A DNA stretch of 64,000 nucleotides from an uncultured Collinsella sp. Lineage in GTDB: Bacteria; Actinomycetota; Coriobacteriia; Coriobacteriales; Coriobacteriaceae. The position numbers and the translations under genes were made by a program. Location of the stretch: NCBI GenBank assembly GCA_900541045.1, contig UQID01000004.1, positions 49,348-113,347 on the forward strand. Reading direction: 5' to 3'. Under the pieces are notes generated by a model. It saw only the letters and a program-made list of their open reading frames with translations, made no database searches and was not told the origin of the DNA. Positions within the stretch are counted from its first letter, which is position 1. Each line of letters opens with the position of its first letter. This document shows positions 1 through 7,823 of this stretch, piece by piece.

Positions 1-2
1 CG

Positions 3-257
3 GTCTACAAGGATCCGGGTAACATCGGCACGTTCAAGTTCGTCCTGATCCGTAAGCTTCTGGCGCCCGAAAGCGATGTGGAGCCCAGCGAGCGTACGGC
101 CATCACGCTCAAGTACATCATCCGCCGCGCCGCCGGCACGCCCGCGCGTTGGTACGGCCTGGAGAACTCCAACGTGAGCTTTGAGTACGTGCCGCTGTTC
201 ACCAAGTTCAAGGCCGTGAATAAGATGCAGCGCCTGGCTCCCAACGAGCGGCCGTAG
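3..257 (+). CDS. kup: KUP-family potassium uptake protein, C-terminal end only
   Basis: The window opens inside this gene, so only the last 84 residues are visible. They match the cytoplasmic tail of Kup K+/H+ symporters: a FKFVLIRKLL strand, an acidic linker, a helix, then WYGLENSNVSFEYVPLF, which corresponds to the FGLDTSSVTVEKFPL ending of lactobacillal Kup proteins as I remember it. The family imports potassium through a membrane domain of about 12 helices that lies outside the window. The KdpD/KdpE-like pair just downstream fits a potassium-homeostasis locus. The family call is fairly sure; the start and full length cannot be seen. Confidence 0.75.
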   Translation, partial: VYKDPGNIGTFKFVLIRKLLAPESDVEPSERTAITLKYIIRRAAGTPARWYGLENSNVSFEYVPLFTKFKAVNKMQRLAPNERP

Positions 258-326
258 TCGACGCTCGAGGTTTGTCTGCGAACGGGCGGGTTTGTATTGA
301 CGGGGATTGAGTCCTGGGAGGAAACC

Positions 327-521
327 ATGGATGCAAAGGTGCTTGACGGTTGCGATCTTGCGACCGAGCTGGTGCGTGAGGTACGCGCCGATGCTGCCGA
401 AGATCGGTTCTTTACGAATCGGGCCAACATGGATATGGCCGACCGCGTGATTTCGATCGTGGTGACGGTGCTTGTCGCGGCGTGCGTGTGCGCACTGCTC
501 GCGCACGTGCTGTTTGTCTAA
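327..521 (+). CDS. Small single-pass membrane protein, unknown function
   Basis: A 64-residue protein. The first 40 residues are acidic and polar, and the last 24 form one hydrophobic segment (about residues 41-63, rich in Val, Ala and Cys), so it is probably a C-terminally anchored membrane protein. I chose the ATG at 327 because GGGAGG lies about six bases upstream; an in-frame start at 297 has no comparable ribosome site. It sits between kup and the kdpD-like gene and may modulate one of them, but that is only positional inference. I do not recognise a family. Confidence 0.55.
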   Translation: MDAKVLDGCDLATELVREVRADAAEDRFFTNRANMDMADRVISIVVTVLVAACVCALLAHVLFV

Positions 522-551
522 CGACCGCAGGTTGCAAAGGCTTTACACTTG

Positions 552-606
552 GAACCACCACAAGGGGAAACCACCACAAAGGTGCCTGTCCCCTTTGTGG
601 TGGTTT
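552..606 (+). terminator. T-tailed hairpin with a duplicated 5' arm
   Basis: AAACCACCACAAAGG (568-582) pairs perfectly with CCTTTGTGGTGGTTT (592-606), and T-rich sequence follows, so this should work as an intrinsic terminator. A near-copy of the 5' arm, AACCACCACAAGGGG, lies just upstream at about 553-567 and could compete for the same 3' arm. The core (ACAAAGG..CCCCTTTGT) resembles the dispersed palindromes at 10031, 11250, 27976, 29524, 35672 and 37722. Confidence 0.5.
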
Positions 607-634
607 TTGTTTTTGAGAGAGGGGCGGGACGCTG

Positions 635-2260
635 ATGGACGTCCGTACGGACGGCGATATTGCCGATAGCTTTTGGTGGCGGCGCACAACGCTGACGCGC
701 CGCACTCCTCTGTATGACGCCTGCGTATCGGTGGGGCTGCTGGTCGCGGCGACGATTGTGGGCGCGCTGCTCGACCATCCGGGTCTCGCGCCGAGCATCA
801 TGATCGTCTATGTGTTCGCCGTTCAGCTGTGCGCATTCTTTACCTGGAGTCGCCTGTATTGCTTGCTGAGCTCGGCTGCCGCCGTGGCGCTCTACAACTT
901 TTTGTTTGTCGACCCGCGCTACTCGCTGTCGCTTATCGACCGCGGCTATCCCGGCATGTTCTTCATCATGTTCGTGGTTTCGCTTGTGTCGAGCTCGATT
1001 GCGTTGGCCCTGCGCCGCGCCTTGGCACAGGCTGCCGCCAGCGACCGCCGCACGCATATGGTGCTCGAGACCAACCGCATGCTGCAGCGGTGCGCCGATC
1101 AGCATCAGATCGTTCACGCCATTGCCACGCAGCTGGCGCGTCTTTCGGGCTGTCCGGTTGTGTGGTACAGCGCCGACGCCGAGGGCGATGACCTGCTGCC
1201 GCGTGCGACGTACACGGCCGTGGGCGATGCCGCCCCGGTGCACGAGCTGGCGCCGCAGATGCCGCCGAGGCTCTCGGCGTCCGCCTACGTGGGAACGCCG
1301 CTCGACGCCACCTATGGCGGATCGGCGTTTTATGGCATCTACCTGACGGTTCGCACAGGCGACGGCTTCGTGCGCTCGGGCGACCCCGCCTCGGTGGTGG
1401 GCGTGCTGGCTATCGTTGCCGAGCCCGACGTGCTGACACATGAGGAACGGACACTTGCCGATGCCATCGTGAGCGAAGGCGAGCTGGCGCTCGATCGCGC
1501 CCGCGCCATGGAGGCCCGCGAAGAAGCGGCGGTGCTCGCCAAAAACGAACAGCTGCGCGCCAACCTGCTGCGCTCCATCTCGCACGATCTGCGCACGCCG
1601 CTTACCAGTATTTCGGGAAATGCCGACGTGCTGCTCGATCAGGGCTCGACCGGCACCGCGGTGCTCGACGCCCAGACGCGCCGCGGCCTGCTCCTGTCCA
1701 TTCGCTCGGATGCGCAATGGCTCAACGCCACTGTCGAGAATCTGCTCGCTATCACCAAGCTCGAGGGTGGCGGCATGCGCCTGTCGACCACGCTCGAGCT
1801 CATGGACGATATCGTCGAGGAGGCACTGCGCCACGTGAACCCTGCCGTGCGCGAGCACGACCTTAAGGTGGTGCCGTGCGACGAGCCGGCGCTCGTTAAC
1901 GTCGATGCGCGCCTGATGGTGCAGCTGGTGGTCAATCTGGTGAACAATGCCATCACCTATACGCCCGCAGGCTCGCATATCGTGATTTCGATTGGCGTCG
2001 ACGATGGACGCGTGGCGTGCTCGGTGGCCGATGACGGCCCGGGCATTGCGCCCGAGGACCGCGAGCGAATCTTTGAGTCGTTCTACACCGCCAACCACGG
2101 TTTGGCCGACAGCCACCGTAGCGTGGGCCTGGGACTTTCGCTCTGCCGCTCCATTGCATTGGCGCATGGCGGTAGCATAGAGGTTGCCGCGGCGGACCCG
2201 CACGGCTCGGTCTTTACGATTGAGCTTCCCGTCGCTGACGTTTCGTTTGATAAGGAGTAG
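635..2260 (+). CDS. KdpD-like sensor histidine kinase without the N-terminal KdpD/USP region
   Basis: A 541-residue membrane kinase. Residues about 25-130 hold the four closely spaced hydrophobic segments of a DUF4118 (KdpD transmembrane) domain, then a GAF-like region to about 285. A HisKA dimerisation helix carries SISHDLRTPLT with phospho-acceptor His317. The HATPase domain has the N box (VNLVNNAITYTP), VADDGPGI and GLGLSLC. Full KdpD is about 900 residues with cytoplasmic KdpD and USP domains before the membrane part; both are absent here. It overlaps nothing and is followed four bases later by its response regulator. Kinase activity is well supported; potassium sensing is inferred from the DUF4118 domain and the kup neighbour. 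Confidence 0.88.
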   Translation: MDVRTDGDIADSFWWRRTTLTRRTPLYDACVSVGLLVAATIVGALLDHPGLAPSIMIVYVFAVQLCAFFTWSRLYCLLSSAAAVALYNFLFVDPRYSLSLIDRGYPGMFFIMFVVSLVSSSIALALRRALAQAAASDRRTHMVLETNRMLQRCADQHQIVHAIATQLARLSGCPVVWYSADAEGDDLLPRATYTAVGDAAPVHELAPQMPPRLSASAYVGTPLDATYGGSAFYGIYLTVRTGDGFVRSGDPASVVGVLAIVAEPDVLTHEERTLADAIVSEGELALDRARAMEAREEAAVLAKNEQLRANLLRSISHDLRTPLTSISGNADVLLDQGSTGTAVLDAQTRRGLLLSIRSDAQWLNATVENLLAITKLEGGGMRLSTTLELMDDIVEEALRHVNPAVREHDLKVVPCDEPALVNVDARLMVQLVVNLVNNAITYTPAGSHIVISIGVDDGRVACSVADDGPGIAPEDRERIFESFYTANHGLADSHRSVGLGLSLCRSIALAHGGSIEVAAADPHGSVFTIELPVADVSFDKE

Positions 2261-2264
2261 CGCC

Positions 2265-2978
2265 GTGCCGAACTCTGCCGTAAAACCGCTCATCTTGGTC
2301 GTTGAGGACGACCCCGCCGTTCGCAACTTAATCGTTGCCGCACTCGAGGCGCACGGCTTGCGCCATATGGCCGTGGAGACCGCCCATGCCGCCATCGCCG
2401 CCGCCTCATCGCAGGCACCGAGCATTGTGCTGCTCGATCTGGGCCTGCCCGATATGGACGGCGTCAAGGTGGTGGAGTCGGTGCGCGCATGGTCGGGTAT
2501 GCCGATCATCGTGGTCTCGGCGCGCAGTGAGGATGCGGACAAGATTCGCGCGCTCGATGCCGGCGCCGACGACTACCTGACCAAGCCGTTTTCGGTCGAG
2601 GAGTTGCTCGCGCGCATTCGCACAACGCTCAGACGCCTTTCGTATGCGCAGATTGGCATGGGTGCGTCCGAGGGCTCGTTCGATGCCGGTGAGCTGCATA
2701 TCGATTTTGATGCCGGTATCGCCACGATGGATGGCGAGGAGCTGCATCTGACGCCGATCGAGTACAAGCTCCTGTGCCTGCTGGCGCATAACGCCGACAA
2801 GGTGCTGACGCATCAGTTTATCCTGCACGAGATTTGGGGCACGGCAACTAAGAGCGACCTGGCGAGCCTGCGCGTCTTTATGGGCACGTTGCGCAAGAAG
2901 ATCGAGTCCGACCCCGCGCACCCGCGCTATATCCAAACGCACGTGGGCATTGGCTACCGATTGGTCACCCAAGGTTAG
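2265..2978 (+). CDS. KdpE-like OmpR/PhoB-family response regulator
   Basis: A 237-residue two-domain regulator. The receiver domain has acidic residues Glu14-Asp15-Asp16, phospho-acceptor Asp58 in LLDLGLPDMDG, Ser85 and Lys107 in LTKPFS. Residues about 130-235 form an OmpR-type winged helix with the LTPIEYKLL and GIGYRL landmarks. I start it at the GTG at 2265 because AAGGAG lies eight bases upstream; an upstream in-frame extension would run inside the kinase gene. Four bases separate it from the kinase, so the two are co-transcribed. The likely role is transcriptional control of potassium transport. Confidence 0.9.
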   Translation: MPNSAVKPLILVVEDDPAVRNLIVAALEAHGLRHMAVETAHAAIAAASSQAPSIVLLDLGLPDMDGVKVVESVRAWSGMPIIVVSARSEDADKIRALDAGADDYLTKPFSVEELLARIRTTLRRLSYAQIGMGASEGSFDAGELHIDFDAGIATMDGEELHLTPIEYKLLCLLAHNADKVLTHQFILHEIWGTATKSDLASLRVFMGTLRKKIESDPAHPRYIQTHVGIGYRLVTQG

Positions 2979-3002
2979 ATCGCCAACCACCATCCCAATA
3001 TG

Positions 3003-3069
3003 AGTTGCGGTGAAATACGGTCTAAATTTGCCTCATTCCAGGCAAAACAGTCCGTATTCCACCGCAACT
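3003..3069. terminator. Nested palindrome between convergent genes
   Basis: AGTTGCGGTGAAATACGG (3003-3020) is complementary to 3052-3069 with one mismatch, and a second hairpin (TTTGCCT / AGGCAAA, 3027-3046) sits in its loop. It lies exactly between the convergent response regulator and rlmKL genes, so it probably ends transcription in both directions. The stem-within-a-loop plan recurs at 7601-7812 and 35725-35789. Confidence 0.55.
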
Positions 3070-3073
3070 TTGT

Positions 3074-5641
3074 CTATTTGCCCTCGGGCTTGCTGGCGTA
3101 GAACTTCTTCTTTTTGGGCTTGCCGGCAGGAGAGGGTTTGCCGGCAAAGTTCGACTTGCCGTTGCCGGCCTGCGCGTGCGCGGGTACTGCCGCACGGGGC
3201 TTGCGGGCTTCGGGATTGCGCAGTTCCTCGGTTCGCTCTGCAATCTCCTCGGCGCTAAAGCCGACTTCGGCCATGGCGTCCTCGATGGGCAGGCGGCGCA
3301 CGATATAGCAATGGTGCACCTTCTGGTTGCGTGCGAAGTCCTCGGGGATGGTCTGTGCCGTAATGTCCTCCAGCACCACGCCCGCGCGTGCGAGCTTGCG
3401 CGTCTCGGGGCGGAAGCCGCGCAGGTTGCAGCTAAAGATGGCATGGCCGCCCTGCGCGAGCAGGCGCGATACGCCGGCCAACAGCTCAACATGGTCGCGC
3501 TGGACATCCCAGGTACGGCGGCCCATCTTGGACGAGTTCGAGAACGTGGGCGGGTCGACAAAGATCAGGTCCCAGCGGTTGCGCGTCTGGCGTTGGTCGC
3601 GAATCCAGGCGAGCACGTCGTCGCGCACAAAATGATGCTGCGGTCCCACAAAGCCGTTTTGGCGCATGTTGCGCTCGGCCCAGTCCAGGTAGGTGTTGGA
3701 GAGGTCGACCGTCACGGTCTCCTCGACGCCGCCGTCCGCCGCGTAGCAGGTGGCGGTGCCGGTATAGGCAAACAGGTTGAGGAAGCGACGCGCCTGCTTG
3801 GCGTGCTCGCGCACCAGGTTGCGGGTGACGCGGTGATCCAGGAAGATGCCCACATCCAGATAATCGTCAAAGTTGACGGCAAAGGTGAGTCCGCCCTCTT
3901 CGATGAGCGGCAGGCGACGGCGAGCGATGTTGGCGCGCTCGCCCGATCCGCCCTTGCCGGCGCCCTGCTTGCCGTACTGCGAGCCGCCGCGCGAACGCAT
4001 GCGGGCCTTGGCGTGCACGTGCTCGGCCGGAACATCCAGGATGCGCGGCGCGATGGCCAAGATGTCGAGCATGCGGGCCTGGGCTAGCGCGGGATCGATG
4101 GTCTTAGGCGCGGCGTACTCGGCGATGACGAGCCAGCGGCCCGGCGTCTGCGGGCAGCCCTCGTACAGGTCGATGGCGGCGGAGTAATCGGGCAGGTCGG
4201 CATCGTAGACGCGGTAGCAGCTCGCGCCCTCGCGCTTGGCCCACTTGCGGCGCAGACGGGCATTCTTGCGCAGGCGGTTGGCGAACTGCTCCGACTCCGG
4301 GGTGAGCACGGGCAGTGGCTTGCCGTCGCCCAGGTCGAGTGTGGCGGCAGGCTCGAGCATGGGGGTGTCGGCGGCGTTGTCGTTGACTTCGTCGGCATCC
4401 GTGACCTCGGCCTCGGCATCCGCACTGGTCGAAGCCTCAAACGCCGCGGCGGCCTGCTCGAGCGAAGGCCAGACTTCGACGGTCGCCTCCTCGTTGTTGG
4501 GCATGATGGCGATCGCGCGCTCGGGCTCGGCGTGGAGCGCGCGGGCCAGCAATCCGTCGCGGGTGAGCGCGGCGACCGGCGCCGAAGCGAGCTCGGGCGC
4601 GCGGTGCAGCTCGCCGACCAGCGTCATGGCGTCGTGCATGAGCGACAGCGGGGTCTCGGTGGTGTCCGCGACCACGGCGGCACCGGCGACGGCGCCCGCG
4701 TGGTCCAGTACGGTCGCGGACTTAGCGGCGCAAAAATCGACAAAGCGCTTGTAGCCGGCGCACTTGACCATGCGCTCAGCGGTTTTGCGGGCGGCGGGGT
4801 CAACATCCACGGCCACGATGCGTGCCTGCCGCTCGCGTGCTGCCGCCTCGCGCTCGCGTGCCTCGGCAAGCAGCTGCTCCCACAGGGCGGCGTCGTGCAG
4901 CTGCCAGCCCTCAAAGCCCCAGCGCTCGCGGGCGGCCCCCGGGGCGCGGTCGGTTAGGATATTCACGGCTTCCAGCAGCAGGTCGCCGCCGGCGCACGAG
5001 GCGTCGACCAGCGTGGGCAGGGCTTCGTTCTCGTAATCGTCGGCCGTTAGCTCGCGCTCGCACAGCGTGGTCCAGCCGACCTGCGAAAGCACCAGGGCGG
5101 CGTAGTCGGGGCGCAGCACGTGCGAGCCCTCGCCGGCGCGGGTCGCTGCGGGCGGCAGGCGCTTGAATAACGGATCGCCCGAAAGGTCCAGGCTGATGCT
5201 CGCGCGACGCTGGCGCAGCGAAAGCAGCAGGTGAACGTCGGGGTCGGCGGCATCGACATCGGCGCGACGGCCCGTGGTCTCGGCCAGGCGGTCGCACAGC
5301 GCGTCTTTGGCGCGCAGGGCAGAGAAGCGCGTGTTGCGCAGCTGCTCGGTCACGCCGCGGGCGGTGATGGCGATGGTGGCTCCGGGGCGGATGATGGTCT
5401 CCCAGGCGATGTCGTAAACGCTATCGTACAGCTCGTCGGCATCCTGTGCCTCAAAGCGTCCGAGTACCACGAACACGCGGCTCGCCAGGCGCGACCATAG
5501 ACAGGCGCGGTAGCCTTCTTCGAGCTCGCCCTCAAACGTGGCGCGGCCCTTCAGGCGGCGGACATGCGAAAGCCCGAGGCGTTTAAGCTCATCGGCGAGT
5601 GCGGACTCAAAGCCCTCGGGGCAGCTTGCGTAAAATTCCAT
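3074..5641 (-). CDS. rlmKL: RlmKL-type 23S rRNA methyltransferase with a degenerate RlmL half
   Basis: An 855-residue protein laid out like bifunctional RlmKL. It has an N-terminal THUMP region (about 45-155), an RlmL-like methyltransferase region (about 160-400) and a C-terminal RlmK-like domain with LNLFAYTG and VDPPTFSNSSKM. RlmL makes m2G2445 and RlmK makes m7G2069 (E. coli numbering) in 23S rRNA. E. coli RlmKL is about 700 residues; the extra length is an acidic, Ala-rich linker around residues 395-440. The RlmK motifs look intact. The RlmL half has DASCAGGD (213-220) where DPFCGSGT is expected and no NPPYG motif, so its catalysis is doubtful. It is a single-gene unit. Confidence 0.82.
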   Translation of the reverse strand: MEFYASCPEGFESALADELKRLGLSHVRRLKGRATFEGELEEGYRACLWSRLASRVFVVLGRFEAQDADELYDSVYDIAWETIIRPGATIAITARGVTEQLRNTRFSALRAKDALCDRLAETTGRRADVDAADPDVHLLLSLRQRRASISLDLSGDPLFKRLPPAATRAGEGSHVLRPDYAALVLSQVGWTTLCERELTADDYENEALPTLVDASCAGGDLLLEAVNILTDRAPGAARERWGFEGWQLHDAALWEQLLAEAREREAAARERQARIVAVDVDPAARKTAERMVKCAGYKRFVDFCAAKSATVLDHAGAVAGAAVVADTTETPLSLMHDAMTLVGELHRAPELASAPVAALTRDGLLARALHAEPERAIAIMPNNEEATVEVWPSLEQAAAAFEASTSADAEAEVTDADEVNDNAADTPMLEPAATLDLGDGKPLPVLTPESEQFANRLRKNARLRRKWAKREGASCYRVYDADLPDYSAAIDLYEGCPQTPGRWLVIAEYAAPKTIDPALAQARMLDILAIAPRILDVPAEHVHAKARMRSRGGSQYGKQGAGKGGSGERANIARRRLPLIEEGGLTFAVNFDDYLDVGIFLDHRVTRNLVREHAKQARRFLNLFAYTGTATCYAADGGVEETVTVDLSNTYLDWAERNMRQNGFVGPQHHFVRDDVLAWIRDQRQTRNRWDLIFVDPPTFSNSSKMGRRTWDVQRDHVELLAGVSRLLAQGGHAIFSCNLRGFRPETRKLARAGVVLEDITAQTIPEDFARNQKVHHCYIVRRLPIEDAMAEVGFSAEEIAERTEELRNPEARKPRAAVPAHAQAGNGKSNFAGKPSPAGKPKKKKFYASKPEGK

Positions 5642-5716
5642 GGGTGACCTCTCTGGTTGCGTCGCTCCATTATATGATGGATGCTTCGTTTGCCCTTATC
5701 CTCGAAAGGAACCCAT

Positions 5717-6544
5717 ATGATTGATGCGTGTCCCGAACCCGCTGTGCTCTTTTTTGACGTGGACGGCACGCTGACGTCGTTCGATCCCGACGATATGACC
5801 GATAAGGACTTCAATGCGGTCCACCCGTCGAAGGCCGTTGTCGATGCATTTGGCCGTCTGCGCAATGCGGGCCACCAAGCATTTATCTGCACGGGTCGTC
5901 CCTTGTGGCTGATTGCCGATGGCCTGCGTGCTTTGGAGCCTGCGGGTGTCGTTGCCATGGCGGGAGCCACGCTCGAGGTCGAGGGCCGCGTGGTACACGA
6001 GGACTGCTTTGACGAGGACGTTGTCGAGGAGCTTGCACGCCGTATGGCCGCGGCAGGGATTGAGGCCTTTTTCGAGACCAACGTTGCTACTTTTGCCCTG
6101 GAACCCGCGGGCGTTGAGCAGTCGTCTCTGATCGGCACTTCTGTGGTGCACAGCGCCGAGGAAATGCGCGTCGACGGCAGTCTGCGCGTGGGCAAGGTAT
6201 GCCTCAATGTGCCCAGTTTGGCTCGCGTAGCCAACGATGACGGCTTTATCGAGCGCTATTTTGAGGCCTGCAACACCGGTGGCCAGAATCGCGAGCTGAG
6301 CCCCAAGGGCATCAACAAGGGCGTGGGCGTGGCGCGAGCGCTGACGTATCTGGGCCGCGAGGGAAATGCGCGCACCTTTGGCTTTGGCGATTCGGGCAAC
6401 GACCTGGGCATGCTCGCTGCCGTCGAGACGGCTGTCGCCATGGGCAACGCCATGCCCGAGGTCAAGGCGCTCGCCGACTACGTGACCGACGATGTCGCGC
6501 ACGACGGTACCGTCACAGCGATGCAGCATTTCGGCCTCATCTAA
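5717..6544 (+). CDS. Cof-type HAD-family phosphatase
   Basis: A 275-residue hydrolase of the HAD IIB (Cof) group, which dephosphorylates sugar phosphates, FMN or similar small molecules. Motif I is FFDVDGTLT near the N terminus with the nucleophilic Asp, motif II is CTGRP, the catalytic Lys lies in KGINKGVGV, and motif IV is FGDSGNDLGML. The cap domain lies between about residues 85 and 190. The ATG at 5717 is chosen because GAAAGGA is seven bases upstream. It is divergent from rlmKL and about 190 bases before the transaldolase-family gene. The substrate cannot be read from sequence. Confidence 0.85.
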   Translation: MIDACPEPAVLFFDVDGTLTSFDPDDMTDKDFNAVHPSKAVVDAFGRLRNAGHQAFICTGRPLWLIADGLRALEPAGVVAMAGATLEVEGRVVHEDCFDEDVVEELARRMAAAGIEAFFETNVATFALEPAGVEQSSLIGTSVVHSAEEMRVDGSLRVGKVCLNVPSLARVANDDGFIERYFEACNTGGQNRELSPKGINKGVGVARALTYLGREGNARTFGFGDSGNDLGMLAAVETAVAMGNAMPEVKALADYVTDDVAHDGTVTAMQHFGLI

Positions 6545-6674
6545 TGAATCCCGCGTTCTGACGTTTGCTCAAACTGCGACTCTTTGCTTTTGCATGCTCA
6601 ATCGATTTATCAATCCAAACACTGAGGTGTTTATACCGTTCGCCGAGAAGATAAAAAACCGCAGCTCACGCCTT

Positions 6675-6707
6675 GATAAACGTAGCTAAAGTGTTTAGCA
6701 GTTTATC
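6675..6707. promoter_or_regulatory. Double palindrome upstream of the transaldolase-family gene
   Basis: GCTAAA-GTG-TTTAGC (6685-6699) is nested inside GATAAAC...GTTTATC (6675-6707), making a 33-base two-tier palindrome that ends 30 bases before the start codon. It has no T-run, so an operator is more likely than a terminator. The regulator is unknown. Confidence 0.4.
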
Positions 6708-6737
6708 GGCCGTATGCTAACGAAAGGAATCAGGCAG

Positions 6738-7442
6738 ATGGCAATCAAGGTGTTCGCTGACGGTGCAAACCTCGAGGGCATGCTCGACATGTACGAGAAC
6801 GGCAACGTTCAGGGTTTCACGACCAACCCGTCCCTTATGAAGAAGGGCGGCGTGACGGACTACCGCGCGTTTGCCAAGGAGGTCCTGGCTCACATCACCG
6901 ATGTGTCCGTGTCGTTTGAGGTCTTTGCCGACGACGTCGAGACCATGGAGGTCGAGGCCCGCGAGATCGCTACCTGGGCCGACAACGTCTACGTCAAGAT
7001 TCCGTGCGTGACCACCAAGGGCGAGTCCACCGCCGAGCTGGTCCGCAAGCTTTCGGCCGATGGCATCAAGGTCAACGTCACCACCATCTTTACGCCCGAG
7101 CAGGTCGACGAGATGGTCGAGGCCGTTGACGCCGAGACGCCGTCCATCATCTCGCTCTTTGCCGGCCGTATCGCCGATACCGGCGTCGATCCCATTCCGT
7201 TTATGACGGAGTCGGTCAAGAAGGCCGCCGCCAAGCCCAACTGCGAGGCCCTGTGGGCATCCACGCGCGAGCTCATCAACATTTACCAGGCCGAGGCCTG
7301 CGGTTGCCAGATCATCACGGTGCCTAACAGCATCCTGGCCAAGCGCAAGAACATCGGCCGCGACCCGTACGAGGTCTCGCTCGACACCGTCCGCGGCTTT
7401 GCCAAGGATATCGCCTCGCTCGGCTTCCATATCCTGCCGTAG
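6738..7442 (+). CDS. Transaldolase / fructose-6-phosphate aldolase family protein
   Basis: A 234-residue single-domain TIM-barrel aldolase. The family signature appears as FADGANLEGML at the N terminus and GFTTNPSLMKKGG around residues 27-38. The Schiff-base lysine is Lys87 in VYVKIPCVTTKG. Its length fits the short TalC/Fsa-like subfamily, not classical transaldolase of about 320 residues. It would act on C6/C3 or C7/C4 sugar phosphates in the non-oxidative pentose phosphate pathway. The ATG at 6738 follows GAAAGGA by nine bases. The last seven codons are duplicated downstream at 7577-7596. Distinguishing transaldolase from F6P aldolase needs biochemistry. Confidence 0.85.
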   Translation: MAIKVFADGANLEGMLDMYENGNVQGFTTNPSLMKKGGVTDYRAFAKEVLAHITDVSVSFEVFADDVETMEVEAREIATWADNVYVKIPCVTTKGESTAELVRKLSADGIKVNVTTIFTPEQVDEMVEAVDAETPSIISLFAGRIADTGVDPIPFMTESVKKAAAKPNCEALWASTRELINIYQAEACGCQIITVPNSILAKRKNIGRDPYEVSLDTVRGFAKDIASLGFHILP

Positions 7443-7596
7443 CGCGAACACTGGCTGCGCCGCGGGTTGTTCGCCCCGGCCTTTCCTTTCCCTATCGCTC
7501 ACGCGCTTCGCGAGGGTCGCGCCAGGCAAAGGAAAGGCCGGGGCTGCCGACACGAGCCTGCCAGTAGGCTGGTAATCGGCTTCCATATCCTGCCGT
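7421..7596 (+). repeat. 20-bp direct repeat of a gene's 3' end flanking a hairpin cassette
   Basis: CGGCTTCCATATCCTGCCGT at 7421-7440 (the last codons of the transaldolase-family gene) is repeated exactly at 7577-7596. The 136 bases between the copies hold a strong inverted repeat, CCCCGGCCTTTCCTTT (7474-7489) against 7528-7543, and a small hairpin AGCCT/AGGCT near 7556-7570. This looks like a small element inserted at, or copied with, the gene end, leaving a target duplication. No coding sequence was seen in it. Confidence 0.6.
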
Positions 7597-7600
7597 GGAC

Positions 7601-7812
7601 AAAGGTACCCCCGCCTGCGCCGTGCAAAATTGAGAGTATTCAGCAAGGTAAAGGTTTTTACCAGCTGGTTGAAGCACGGAACAGCCCCCGTTTTGGCTCT
7701 AAAAACGCCAAAACGGGGGCTGTTTTTTGCTTTATTGCCTCTGAGGGGCGTTCGGAGCGGCGGAAATTGCAGAATACTCGCGATTTTGCACGTCGCTGTA
7801 GGGGGTACCCTT
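7601..7812. repeat. 212-base nested inverted repeat
   Basis: The outer arms 7601-7646 and 7767-7812 match over 38 of 46 positions and include GGTACCCCC and GTGCAAAAT. The centre holds the perfect 18-bp terminator hairpin annotated at 7680-7728. It lies between the 3' ends of the transaldolase-family gene and tex. The arms have mutated at scattered positions but have kept overall complementarity, as expected of a folded transcript or a small non-autonomous element. Confidence 0.6.
7680..7728 (+). terminator. Strong intrinsic terminator
   Basis: AACAGCCCCCGTTTTGGC (7680-7697) pairs perfectly with 7707-7724 around a nine-base loop and is followed by a T-run. A-rich sequence in the loop is the only run on the other strand, so it mainly serves the plus strand. 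Confidence 0.75.
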
Positions 7813-7823
7813 GCTTTGGCGGT

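Noticed and set aside
518..2542. Very long open frame on the minus strand opposite the kinase gene
   Set aside because: It is antisense to a clearly conserved histidine kinase, is rich in Arg, His and Gln, and has no recognisable domain. It is an effect of high GC.
7601..7812. Insertion sequence
   Set aside because: Inverted arms are present but there is no transposase frame between them.
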